Made by a program: the position numbers and the translations under genes. This document shows positions 35,346 through 43,553 of a stretch of DNA of 64,000 nt, piece after piece. A model generated the notes under the pieces. That model was given only the letters and a program-made list of their open reading frames with translations, had not been told where the DNA came from and did not search any database. The stretch is from Streptomyces werraensis (GTDB taxonomy: Bacteria > Actinomycetota > Actinomycetes > Streptomycetales > Streptomycetaceae), in assembly GCA_014656175.1 (NCBI GenBank), contig BNBX01000012.1:62001-126000 (forward strand), in the 5' to 3' direction. How positions within the stretch are numbered: the first letter of the stretch is position 1; every line of letters starts with the position of its first letter.

Positions 35346-36415
35346 AGCACCACCCGGCGCGGAGCGGTGAGCACCTCCAGGTCCGCGCGCGGGTCGGCGT
35401 CGTAGACCACCAGGTCGGCCGGGGCGCCCTCCTCCAGACCCGGGCGGCCGAGCCACGCCCTGGCCTTCCAGGTGCCGGCGGCGAGGGCCTCGACGGGCGG
35501 GAGTCCGGCCTTGGCCAGTTCCGCCACCTCCTCGGCGGCGAGCCCGTGCGGAAGGGTGCCGCCGGCGTCGGTGCCGACGAAGACGGGGATGCCGGCGTCG
35601 TACGCGGAGCGGACGGTGTCGTAGCGGCGTTCGTGCAGCCGCCGCATGTGCGCGGACCAGCGGGGGAACTTGCCCTCGCCGCCGTCGGCGAGCGCGGGGA
35701 AGGTGGCGATGTTGACCAGGGTGGGGACGATGGCGACGCCCCGCTCGGCGAACAGCGGGATGGTCTCGTCGGTGAGCCCGGTGGCGTGCTCGACGCAGTC
35801 GATGCCGGCCTCGACGAGGTCGCGCAGGGAGTCCTCGGCGAAGCAGTGGGCGGTGACGCGGGCGCCCAGCCGGTGCGCCTCGGCGATGGCCGCCTCGACC
35901 GCGCCGCGCGGCCAGCAGGCCGACAGGTCGCCCAGGTCGCGGTCGATCCAGTCGCCGACCAGCTTCACCCAGCCGTCGCCGCGCCGGGCCTCCTGGGCGA
36001 CGTACGCGACGAGGTCGTCGGGCTCGACCTCCCAGGCGTAGTTACGGATGTAGCGGCGGGTACGCGCGATGTGCCGCCCGGCCCTGATGATCTTCGGGAG
36101 GTCCTCGCGGTCGTCGATCCAGCGGGTGTCCGAGGGCGAGCCGGCGTCGCGCAGCAGCAGCGCGCCGGCGTCCCGGTCGGTGAGCGCCTGCTTCTCCGCG
36201 ACGTCCTCGGGGACGGCCCCGTGCCGGTCGAGACCCACGTGGCAGTGGGCGTCGACGAGCCCGGGCAGCACCCAGCCGTCGACGGTCCGGACGTCACGGG
36301 CGCCGGCGGGACGGTCGTAGGAGATACGGCCGTCGACCACCCACAGCTCGTCGCGGACCTCGTCCGGGCCGACGAGGATCCGCCCCTTCACGTGCAGCAC
36401 CGCGCGTTCACTCAT
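35324..36415 (-). CDS. Metal-dependent amidohydrolase family protein
   Basis: 363-aa amidohydrolase-superfamily enzyme (imidazolonepropionase/prolidase-like group). The N-terminal beta strands lead to LPGLVDAHCHVGLD (metal-binding HxH), then VTAHCFAE (second His), CVEHATGL (third His) and VGTDAGG with the catalytic Asp; the C-terminal strands end with a typical ADLVVYDADP. No signal peptide, so cytoplasmic; the substrate amide, ester or lactone cannot be assigned. ATG 36415 has AGGG eight bases upstream. 21 bp separates it from the end of the ABC transporter operon, so it may be co-transcribed with it. Confidence 0.87.
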   Translation of the reverse strand: MSERAVLHVKGRILVGPDEVRDELWVVDGRISYDRPAGARDVRTVDGWVLPGLVDAHCHVGLDRHGAVPEDVAEKQALTDRDAGALLLRDAGSPSDTRWIDDREDLPKIIRAGRHIARTRRYIRNYAWEVEPDDLVAYVAQEARRGDGWVKLVGDWIDRDLGDLSACWPRGAVEAAIAEAHRLGARVTAHCFAEDSLRDLVEAGIDCVEHATGLTDETIPLFAERGVAIVPTLVNIATFPALADGGEGKFPRWSAHMRRLHERRYDTVRSAYDAGIPVFVGTDAGGTLPHGLAAEEVAELAKAGLPPVEALAAGTWKARAWLGRPGLEEGAPADLVVYDADPRADLEVLTAPRRVVLDGRVVA

Positions 36416-36436
36416 GCACCGCACCCTAGTTGCGCG

Positions 36437-37228
36437 TCAGCCGGACTTCCCCACCTGGTCCGACGTCTCCTCCTCGACCTGCGCCATGGCCGGGTCGAGG
36501 AGCCGGGAGAGGAAGTGGCGGGTGCGTTCGTGCTGCGGCGCGCCGATGACCCGCTCGGGGGCGCCGTCCTCGACGATCACGCCGCCGTCCATGAAGACGA
36601 CCCGGTCGGCGACCTCGCGGGCGAAGGTCATCTCGTGGGTGACGACCATCATCGTCATGCCCTCGTCGGCGAGCATCCGCATCACCGCGAGGACGTCGCC
36701 GACCAGTTCGGGGTCGAGCGCCGAGGTGGGCTCGTCGAACAGCATCACCTCGGGGCCCATGGCGAGCGCCCGGGCGATGGCGACGCGCTGCTGCTGGCCG
36801 CCGGAGAGGGAGGACGGGTAGGCGTCCGCCTTCTCGGCGAGGCCGACCCTCGCCAGGTTCTGCGCGGCGACCTTCGCGGCCTCCGCCTTGCCGCGCCGCA
36901 GCACGCGGCGCTGGGGCAGCGTGAGGTTCTCGGTGACGGTCAGGTGCGGGAACAGGTTGAACTGCTGGAACACCATGCCGATGCGGCGGCGTACGGCGTC
37001 GATGTCGACGTCCGGGTCGGTCAGCTCGGTGCCGCCGACGAAGACCTGCCCCTTGCTGGGCTCCTCCAGGAGGTTCACGCAGCGCAGCAGCGTGGACTTG
37101 CCGGAGCCGGACGGGCCGATGACGCAGACGACCTCGCCCTGGCCGATCTCCAGGTCGATGCCGCGCAGCACGTGGTTGTCGCCGAACGACTTGTGCAGTC
37201 CGCTGACGCGGATCTCGGGGCGGCTCAT
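36437..37228 (-). CDS. Polar amino acid ABC transporter ATP-binding protein (GlnQ-like)
   Basis: 263-aa ABC ATPase of the PAAT family. Walker A GPSGSGKSTLLR near residue 39, Q-loop VFQQFNLFPHLTV, signature LSGGQQQRVAIARAL, Walker B VMLFDEPTSALD, switch VTHEMTFAREV. The VGGTELTDPDVD segment and overall length match GlnQ/GluA. ATG 37228 overlaps the permease TGA (ATGA), placing it third in the SBP-permease-ATPase operon. A C-terminal extension rich in Glu (VEEETSDQVGKSG) is slightly longer than usual. Confidence 0.94.
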   Translation of the reverse strand: MSRPEIRVSGLHKSFGDNHVLRGIDLEIGQGEVVCVIGPSGSGKSTLLRCVNLLEEPSKGQVFVGGTELTDPDVDIDAVRRRIGMVFQQFNLFPHLTVTENLTLPQRRVLRRGKAEAAKVAAQNLARVGLAEKADAYPSSLSGGQQQRVAIARALAMGPEVMLFDEPTSALDPELVGDVLAVMRMLADEGMTMMVVTHEMTFAREVADRVVFMDGGVIVEDGAPERVIGAPQHERTRHFLSRLLDPAMAQVEEETSDQVGKSG

Positions 37229-38061
37229 TTGACGGCCTCCTGGGCCTTGGCCTCCATGCGGCGCACGACGAAGCCGAGCGGGATGGTGATCAGCAGGTAG
37301 CACAGTCCGGCCACCAGGATGGGCGTGGAGTTGGCGGTCTGACTGGCCAGGTCGCGGCCGTACTTGGACAGCTCGCGCTCCTCCAGGGTGACGCCGAGGA
37401 ACAGCACCAGCGAAGAGTCCTTGAACAGCAGGACCAGCTCGTTGGTGAGCGGCGGCAGGATGATCCGGAACGCCTGCGGGATGATGATCGACACCATGGC
37501 GCGGCCCGGCGAGAAGCCGAGCGAGCGGGCCGCCTCCATCTGTCCCTTGGGGACGGCCTGGATGCCGGCCCGGATGGTCTCCGCCATGTAGGCGGCGGCC
37601 ACCAGACCGAGCGCGAGGGCGACCTTGCCGTACGTCCCGCCGATGATCTCCGTGCCGGGGAAGGCGAGCGGGACGGCGACGCCGATGAAGATGAAGATCA
37701 GCAGGGCGGGCAGGCCGCGGAAGATCTCGATGTAGACGCCGGCCAGCCAGCGGTAGGGTCCGACGGACGACAGCCGCATGAGGGCGATGACCATGCCGAG
37801 CGCCAGGCCGACGCCGAAGCCGGTCACCGTGTAGAGGACGGTGTTCTTCAGCGCGAGCGTGATGACCTCGGGGAACATCCGCTCGGCGATGTCGACCTGC
37901 GCGAACTGGTTCTGCAGCCGTCCCCAGTCGGCCGTGACGCCGAAGGCGATCACGGCCGCGACGAACACGGCGTACTGGATGCCGCGCGAGATGCTGCGCT
38001 TCTGCCGCCGGGTCAGGCCCTTCCGCTTGGGCTGGAGCGGCGTCGTCTCCGTGTCGGCCAT
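37225..38061 (-). CDS. Polar amino acid ABC transporter permease
   Basis: 278-aa inner-membrane permease of the HisM/GlnP type with about five or six TM helices after a basic cytosolic N-terminus (LQPKRKGLTRRQKRS). The EAA loop is EAARSLGFSPGRAMVSIIIP; the segment YIEIFRGLPALLIFIFIG is typical of PAAT permeases. A single permease gene is present, so a homodimer is expected. It lies 4 bp downstream of the binding-protein gene and overlaps the ATPase gene. Confidence 0.93.
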   Translation of the reverse strand: MADTETTPLQPKRKGLTRRQKRSISRGIQYAVFVAAVIAFGVTADWGRLQNQFAQVDIAERMFPEVITLALKNTVLYTVTGFGVGLALGMVIALMRLSSVGPYRWLAGVYIEIFRGLPALLIFIFIGVAVPLAFPGTEIIGGTYGKVALALGLVAAAYMAETIRAGIQAVPKGQMEAARSLGFSPGRAMVSIIIPQAFRIILPPLTNELVLLFKDSSLVLFLGVTLEERELSKYGRDLASQTANSTPILVAGLCYLLITIPLGFVVRRMEAKAQEAVK

Positions 38062-38065
38062 GAGG

Positions 38066-38914
38066 TCAGGAGGCGGCCGGCGAGGCGGCGGACTCGTCGT
38101 ACGGGCCGATCCACTGCTCGTACAGCTTCTTGTACGTGCCGTCGGCCTTGGCGTCGGCGAGCGCCTTGTTCACGGCCTCCTGGAGGGCCTTGTTGCCCTT
38201 CTTCACGGTGAAGCCGTACTGCTCGCCGGTGTCGATCTGCTCGGCGACGGTGAAGGCGTCCGCGTTGGCCTTGTCCTTCAGCCAGCCCTGGACGACCGGG
38301 TAGTCGATGACGACGGCCTTGACCTGGCCGGTGCGCAGGCCGTTGAGGACGGCGTCGGAGGACTCGAAGGAGACCGGGTCGAAGCCCTCGCCCTTGACGT
38401 AGTCCTCGCCGGTGGTCTGCGCCTGGGCGCCCAGCTTGACGTTCTTCGCCTTCACGTCGGCGAGGGAGGCGACGCCGCTGTCCTTGGCGACGAGGACGGC
38501 CTGGGTGGCGTTGAAGTACGGGTCGGAGAAGTCGACGTTCTTCTTCCGCTCCTCGGTGATGGTCATGCCGGCCGCGGCGAGGTCGCACTCGCCGGAGTTG
38601 AGGAAGGCGCCGGTCTTGAAGTTCTCGAACGGCGTGTCGAGGATCTGCTGCTTCACGCCGAGGTCGTCGGCGACCAGGTCGATCAGGGCGACGTCGAAGC
38701 CCTGCACCTTGCCGTCGATCTCCGACTGGAACGGCGGGTAGGGCAGGTGGGTGCAGGTGGTGAGCTGTCCCGCCTTGACGAGTTCGACCCCGCCGGCGGT
38801 CGTGGACCCGCCGCCTCCGTCGTCGGTGGACGTGCAGGCGGCGAGGAGCACCATCCCGGCCGTCGCGGTGGTGGCAACCAGGACGCGGGTCCTGCGGCCG
38901 AGGTGCGTGTTCAC
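38066..38914 (-). CDS. Amino acid ABC transporter substrate-binding lipoprotein
   Basis: 282-aa family-3 solute-binding protein. Signal peptide with lipobox LLAAC (Cys27), a Ser/Thr/Gly spacer, then the PBP fold from GQLTTCTHLPYPPFQ. The stretch AAAGMTITEERKKNVDFSDPYF holds the family-3 signature; LRTGQVKAVVIDYPVVQGWL and KKGNKALQEAVNKAL are also typical. Ligand is probably a polar or acidic amino acid. GTG 38914 has GGAGG six bases upstream and a TATAAT 34 bp away. First gene of the transporter operon. Confidence 0.93.
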   Translation of the reverse strand: MNTHLGRRTRVLVATTATAGMVLLAACTSTDDGGGGSTTAGGVELVKAGQLTTCTHLPYPPFQSEIDGKVQGFDVALIDLVADDLGVKQQILDTPFENFKTGAFLNSGECDLAAAGMTITEERKKNVDFSDPYFNATQAVLVAKDSGVASLADVKAKNVKLGAQAQTTGEDYVKGEGFDPVSFESSDAVLNGLRTGQVKAVVIDYPVVQGWLKDKANADAFTVAEQIDTGEQYGFTVKKGNKALQEAVNKALADAKADGTYKKLYEQWIGPYDESAASPAAS

Positions 38915-38947
38915 GAGAGGCCTCCTGTGAGCGAACGAGAAGTTCCG

Positions 38948-38953
38948 ATTATA
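38948..38953 (-). promoter_or_regulatory. Consensus -10 element of the ABC transporter operon
   Basis: On the minus strand the hexamer reads TATAAT, a perfect match and rare in this GC-rich DNA, 34 bp ahead of the SBP start. A convincing TTGACA-type -35 at the normal distance is not seen (TTGATG is 21 bp away). An 8-bp palindrome AAACGTTT (38958-38965) falls in the spacer and may be an operator. Confidence 0.55.
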
Positions 38954-39026
38954 AGGAAACGTTTGAGCACCTCACATCAATCGGAGGGGGATTACGCCGT
39001 CCGGCCTCCGATCTTCCGCCCGCGCG

Positions 39027-39065
39027 CCGACGGCCCGGACCGCGGGAAGCGGTCCGGGCCGTCGG
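39027..39065 (-). terminator. Strong hairpin terminator of the phospholipase-like gene
   Basis: 17-bp perfect stem, CCGACGGCCCGGACCGC (39027-39043), GGGAA loop, complement to 39065. It starts 27 bp past the stop of the secreted phospholipase D-like gene and separates it from the transporter promoter. Confidence 0.85.
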
Positions 39066-39092
39066 ACGGCGGGGTGCGCGGAGCCCGTGCGC

Positions 39093-41555
39093 CTACTTGT
39101 TGGCGAAGGCGTCCCGCAGCCGCATCTCGTTGAACCCGTTCCCGTCGGAGTCGTCGGAGTACGTCAGGGACAGCCGGCCGTTCGGCGCCAGGGTGACCGC
39201 GGGGCCGCCCTGTCCGCCGCCCGAGACGACGTTCATCCGCAGCGCCGGGAGACGCCCGGTGGTGCTGCCGTCGAAGTCGAAGCCGCGGGCCCACACGTCG
39301 TCCAGACCGTCGACGAAGGCCTCCTTCCACGCCACCACGAAGTCACCGGCGTCGGAGACGGTGACGTCCGGGTCGGCCTGGCTGCCGATCGGACGGCCGG
39401 CCGGCACCTGGGACGAGTCCGGCGTGGTGCGCACCTCGGCGCCGCCGGGGGCGCCGGCGGCCGAGAAGGTGCGGTGGTGCACCCGCTGCTCGCGGACCAC
39501 CGTGCCGCTGCCGGCGGTGTACTCGTCCGCCCACGCGGCCACGATCCGTCCGTCGCCGGTCACCGCGACCGCGGGCCGGGTCTGCTGTCCGTCGGTGAGC
39601 GTGTTGGCGACCTTGCGGGCGACCGCGAAGCCGCCCGAGGTGTTCAGCGTGGCCAGGCCGATGTTGAGCCCGCCGTTGCCGTCGGCGTCCTCCTCCCACA
39701 CGACCGTCGCCCGGCCGGCGTCGTCGACGGCGACGTCCGGGCGGCGGTTGGAGCCGGCGGCGCCGGAGTTGATGGTGCTGACCTGCACGTCCTGGTAGCG
39801 CAGGGCGCCGGTCCCGGACCAGGAGGCCGCGTACACCTGGTTGAGCGTGGATCCGTCGGCCGTGGACTCCCACGCCACCGCGTAGGAACCGTCCGGGGCG
39901 ACGGCGACGGTCGGGCGGAGCTGGTCGCCGTCGCCCGAGGCGTGCGGACGCGGCAGGCTGCTCACGGTTCCGTCCGGGGCGACCTTGCGCACGGCGATGT
40001 CACCGTACTTGTTGCCGTCCTCGTCGGCGGTCCACACGACGATCGCGTTGCCGTTCGCGTCGACGCCCACGTCGGGCTTCTGGTGCGACCAGGTGGCGCC
40101 GGTGCCGCTGGTGCTGAGCTTCTTCTCGTTCCACAGCGGCACGCCGTCCTTGTACATGCGGATGTACACGTCGGTGCCGAGCTCGGTGTCCGAGGAGTCG
40201 TGGCGGTCGCCCTCCTCGTAGACCACCGCGGTCCAGGTGGTGGAGGCGGTGCCACCGGAGGCGACCGCGCTGTAGTGCTGGTCCCCGTCGCCCTTGGTGT
40301 TGACCCGCGAGTAGTGCTGGGCGGTGGAGCCGTAGACGGTGGAGTCGATGTCGTACGTGCCCTGGCGCACCGCGTTGAAGTTGTCGACGTACGCCTGGTA
40401 GATCCCCGGGTCGTCGATCCTCAGCAGCGTCTCGTCGTTGCGCTGGAGCGCGCCCTTGGTCCAGTTGTGCGAGCCGGTGAAGACGTGCCGGACCTGGGTG
40501 CCGTCGGCCTTCTGCCACTCGGTGAGCAGGTACTTGGAGTGGGTGGTGCCGCGGTTGCAGGTGATGGTCGAGTAGCGGCAGCCGCCGGGGCGGTTGGCGT
40601 ACACGGGGATGTCGAGGCCGGTGAGCTCGTTGACGCCGGCGTTGTCGCCGTCGCCGTTGGGGTCGCTCAGGTCCCGGCCGTTGATCTCGATGGCGCAGCC
40701 GGCCGCCTTCTTGGCCGCCAGGGCGGTGTAGATCGCGGGCCGCGAGCTGCGCTCGTCGAGTTCGGCCGAGGAGATGCGGATGCGGCCGTTGCGGGCGCAG
40801 TCGACGTCGTCGATGAAGGAGGCGACGATGTCGGCGTTGCCGTAGTGCGAGGCGTCGGACGACGTGTCGCGCGGGAAGAAGAACGCCTCCACCGGGGCGG
40901 ACGGGTCGCTCGTCGTGTGGTCGTACGTGGTGTGCAGGCTGTCGCCGGCGTGCTTGACCTGGTCCTGGAAGTGCGCGATGTAGCGCGCGGCGAGCTGCGC
41001 ATTGTTCGACACGATCAGCGCGTTGTTGAGCTCGCCGGACTGGGAGACGGCGATGTTCTCGGAGCTCTGCCAGACCACGTTCTTCCGCCCGTCGTCGAGG
41101 GCGGTGAAGACGAAGTACTTGTCGTGGTTGATGGCGTTGACGTCGTCGGGGCCGTTGCCGAGGCAGCTGTTGGTGCACCACGTCCATGTGGAGCCGTTCT
41201 TCAGCTCGGCGGCGGTGAAGGGCGTGCTGCTGGGCTCGTTGCGCTTCTCCGAGACCATGCGGAAGGTGACTCCGCGGTCCTGCGCCTCGAGCATCTTGGT
41301 CTTCAGCTCGGCGAGCCCGAACCAGTACATCCCCATGTAGACGGTGGAGCCCGGCGCCGCCCGGTCGATCAGACCGGCGAGGTCGTTGAGGATCGAGTGG
41401 TCGAGCGTGCTGCTGCCCGGCTTGGTGTAGTTGAACACCGCCTTGTAGTCGCCGGACGTCACGTCCGCGGCCTGGGCGGTGGTGGGGGCCAGCAGGGAGA
41501 GGCCCAGCAGGGCGGGTACGGCGAGTGAGCCGGCGCGTCGTATTCGTCTTCGCAC
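39093..41555 (-). CDS. Secreted phospholipase D-like protein with beta-propeller-like repeats
   Basis: 820-aa exported protein. Signal peptide (MRRRIRRAG.. to about AQAA, residue 30). The catalytic half (about 35-400) has two HxK motifs of the PLD superfamily, INHDKYFVF (His144/Lys146) and TTHSKYLL (His339/Lys341, followed by GSHNWT), so the HKD motifs look degenerate in their Asp. The C-terminal half (about 420-815) holds six or seven 55-60 residue repeats such as RPTVAVAPDGSYAVAW and RPDVAVDDAGRATVVW, resembling a beta-propeller. Probably hydrolyses a phosphodiester (lipid or nucleic acid) outside the cell. GTG 41555 has AGGAAG upstream. Divergent from an aminotransferase. Confidence 0.87.
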   Translation of the reverse strand: MRRRIRRAGSLAVPALLGLSLLAPTTAQAADVTSGDYKAVFNYTKPGSSTLDHSILNDLAGLIDRAAPGSTVYMGMYWFGLAELKTKMLEAQDRGVTFRMVSEKRNEPSSTPFTAAELKNGSTWTWCTNSCLGNGPDDVNAINHDKYFVFTALDDGRKNVVWQSSENIAVSQSGELNNALIVSNNAQLAARYIAHFQDQVKHAGDSLHTTYDHTTSDPSAPVEAFFFPRDTSSDASHYGNADIVASFIDDVDCARNGRIRISSAELDERSSRPAIYTALAAKKAAGCAIEINGRDLSDPNGDGDNAGVNELTGLDIPVYANRPGGCRYSTITCNRGTTHSKYLLTEWQKADGTQVRHVFTGSHNWTKGALQRNDETLLRIDDPGIYQAYVDNFNAVRQGTYDIDSTVYGSTAQHYSRVNTKGDGDQHYSAVASGGTASTTWTAVVYEEGDRHDSSDTELGTDVYIRMYKDGVPLWNEKKLSTSGTGATWSHQKPDVGVDANGNAIVVWTADEDGNKYGDIAVRKVAPDGTVSSLPRPHASGDGDQLRPTVAVAPDGSYAVAWESTADGSTLNQVYAASWSGTGALRYQDVQVSTINSGAAGSNRRPDVAVDDAGRATVVWEEDADGNGGLNIGLATLNTSGGFAVARKVANTLTDGQQTRPAVAVTGDGRIVAAWADEYTAGSGTVVREQRVHHRTFSAAGAPGGAEVRTTPDSSQVPAGRPIGSQADPDVTVSDAGDFVVAWKEAFVDGLDDVWARGFDFDGSTTGRLPALRMNVVSGGGQGGPAVTLAPNGRLSLTYSDDSDGNGFNEMRLRDAFANK

Positions 41556-41743
41556 GTGAGCGCTTCCTCGAGAGGGGTGTCCTGGAGCAGGGACGTCACG
41601 CTAGTGTTCCGGCGGCCAAGATCAAAGCGGCCCTGCGGACATCCTGCGCGGCGGTCGCTCCGGGGCGGCCCCTCCCGGCCGGTCCGCGAGGAAGGGTTAG
41701 GCTCGCAGGCGCGTACAGCGTCCCTGAGCGAAAGAGCACCACC

Positions 41744-42844
41744 GTGACGAACCTCCTCCTGGACCTGCCCCCGCTGAGCGCCGCGCGCTTCGCCTCGATC
41801 GAGGACCGGGTGGCACGGCTGCTGGGCACCCGGCAGGACGTGGTGATCACCCAGGGCGAGGCGCTGCTGCCGCTGGAGGGCGCGATCCGTGCGACGGCCG
41901 GGCCCGGGACGACCGCGCTGAACGTCATCACCGGCCCCTACGGGCAGACCTTCGGCGACTGGCTGCGTGACTGCGGCGCCACCGTCGTCGACCTGGCGGT
42001 GCCGTTCCACACGGCGGTGACCGCCGAGCAGGTGCGGGACGCGTTCGCCGAGCACCCGGAGATCGACTTCGTGTCGCTGGTGCACGCCGAGGCCGCCACC
42101 GGCAACACCAATCCGGTCGCCGCGATCGGCGAGGTGGTGCGGGAGCACGGGGCGCTGTTCTATCTGGACGCGGTCGCCTCGGTGGGCGCGGAACCGGTGC
42201 TGCCCGACGCCTGGGGCGTCGACCTGTGCGTCATCGGGGCGCAGAAGGCGATGGGCGGGCCCGCCGGGGTGTCGGCGGTGTCGGTGAGCGAGCGTGCCTG
42301 GGCCCGCATGGCGGCCAACCCGAACGCGCCGCGCCGTTCCTACCTGTCCCTCCTCGACTGGAAGGAGCGGTGGATCGACGGCGGCCGCAGGACGCTGCTG
42401 CACGCCCCGGCACAGCTGGAGATGCTCGCGCTGGAGGCGTGCGTGGAGCGGATCGAGGCGGAGGGCCTGGAGACGGTGATGGCGCGGCACGCCTCGGCGG
42501 CCGCCGCGACCCGGGCGGGCGCGTCGGCGCTCGGCGGGGGGATCGCGCCGTACGTGCACGACGCGGCGGACGCGGCGCCGGTCGCCACGACGCTGCGGGC
42601 GCCGGCCGGTACGACCGCGTCGGAGCTGGTCGCGCGTGCCCTGGCCGCCGACCCCGCGCTTCCCCTCGCGGCGGGTGGTGGCGCCCTGGCGCGCGAGATG
42701 ATCCGGGTCAACCACTACGGGCGCGACGCCACCCGGGGCACGGTGCGCGCGTGCCTGACGGCTGTGGCGACGGCCCTGACGGACGCGGGGCTGTCCGTCG
42801 ACCTGCCTGCGGCGTTGGCGGCGGCGGAGCGGGCCTGGGTGTGA
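41744..42844 (+). CDS. Class V aminotransferase (alanine-glyoxylate/phosphonate type)
   Basis: 366-aa fold-type I PLP enzyme related to serine/alanine-glyoxylate aminotransferases. Visible: LNVITGPYGQTFGDWL, VSLVHAEAATGNTNPV (PLP ring stacking His/Glu region), FYLDAVASVGAEPV and the Schiff-base lysine in LCVIGAQKAMGGPAGVSAVS near residue 168. Amino donor and acceptor cannot be assigned. GTG 41744 (MTNLLLDLPPLS) is the start by homology; the frame is open upstream to 41525, overlapping the divergent PLD gene. Stand-alone; the 188-bp spacer must hold both promoters. Confidence 0.86.
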   Translation: MTNLLLDLPPLSAARFASIEDRVARLLGTRQDVVITQGEALLPLEGAIRATAGPGTTALNVITGPYGQTFGDWLRDCGATVVDLAVPFHTAVTAEQVRDAFAEHPEIDFVSLVHAEAATGNTNPVAAIGEVVREHGALFYLDAVASVGAEPVLPDAWGVDLCVIGAQKAMGGPAGVSAVSVSERAWARMAANPNAPRRSYLSLLDWKERWIDGGRRTLLHAPAQLEMLALEACVERIEAEGLETVMARHASAAAATRAGASALGGGIAPYVHDAADAAPVATTLRAPAGTTASELVARALAADPALPLAAGGGALAREMIRVNHYGRDATRGTVRACLTAVATALTDAGLSVDLPAALAAAERAWV

Positions 42845-42932
42845 ACGGGCCGGGGGCCCCGCGGTCCTGAGCGTGGATTTCCGGGCGCCGGCGCCGATGC
42901 GGGGCGGGGCCGCCGCGCAGCCCGGCGACCCA

Positions 42933-43070
42933 GGGGCGGTACGGGTGGGCGCAGGCGGCACCTCGTGGCGCCGAGCCGCGTGACATGCCCTGACGGCCGC
43001 CGGGGCGCCGGGGACCGTCTGTCGCCGGGTGCGGGCCGAGGCGGGCCGTTCGCGCGGTTCTCCGCACCCC
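42933..43070. repeat. Dispersed intergenic repeat, copy C
   Basis: The 30-bp module at 42933-42962 matches 34078-34107 in 29 of 30 positions. A diverged core CGCGCGGTTCTCCGCACCCC sits at 43051-43070 (17 of 20 to copy A). The order of the two modules is reversed relative to the copies after cobC. It occupies the start of the 709-bp gap between the aminotransferase and ectA. Confidence 0.75.
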
Positions 43071-43083
43071 CGAGGTGGCGCGC

Positions 43084-43200
43084 GACCCCGATCGCGGGAC
43101 GGACGACGCCTTCGCCGTGTGGCGGCGGGAGATCACCCGCGGGCGGGAGCTGTGCACCGGGCTCCTGCGGGAGCGCATCGAGGGGGTGACCGGCGCATGA
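43084..43200 (+). pseudogene. Possible C-terminal remnant of a DinB/DUF664-like gene
   Basis: A 38-codon open stretch ending in TGA (43198-43200) translates to DPDRGTDDAFAVWRREITRG and on to LRERIEGVTGA. The DDAFAVWRREI helix resembles the C-terminal region of DinB-like DUF664 proteins. It has no start or N-terminal domain and follows directly on repeat copy C, so it looks like a decayed fragment. Short, so a chance open frame is possible. Confidence 0.3.
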
Positions 43201-43553
43201 ATTCGGGGGGATTATCGAAATCCCTCGCACACATACTCCTGCGACATTCTCCGGCTTATTTCCCTATTACTCTTCGGAACAGCTTCCCGTCTTCTCCTGC
43301 CCGGTCCTCCGGACCTTAAACGCCCTGATCCGAGAAGCGGCTACCGGACGTTTCCGGGGGCGGTCACAGAAGTTACACGGATGTGACCGGTTCCACATCG
43401 CGCCCGATTTGTTCCATTTCATTCCGTACAAACCGGAACATTTTATCGGCTCCTCGCGCGGACACACTCGCACGCGCGATAACACATGACACGCTCGTAC
43501 GTAACCCCGCAGGACGATGCAATTTTGAATTTACCTCGGTAAGTTCAATTCGC
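43201..43553. promoter_or_regulatory. AT-rich upstream region of ectABCD
   Basis: 353 bp with markedly lower GC than its surroundings and no gene. It holds a 27-bp dyad, GGTCACA (43362-43368) and TGTGACC (43382-43388), which overlaps TGTGACCGGTTCCACA (43382-43397). A second dyad, GAATTTACC / GGTAAGTTC (43527-43546), ends 7 bp before the ectA start. No consensus -35/-10 pair was convincing. Osmotic control of ectoine genes is expected, and these are the visible candidate operators. Confidence 0.5.

Noticed and set aside
43383..43553. 57-residue N-terminal extension of EctA
   Set aside because: The frame is open because the leader is AT-rich; EctA homology begins at ATG 43554.
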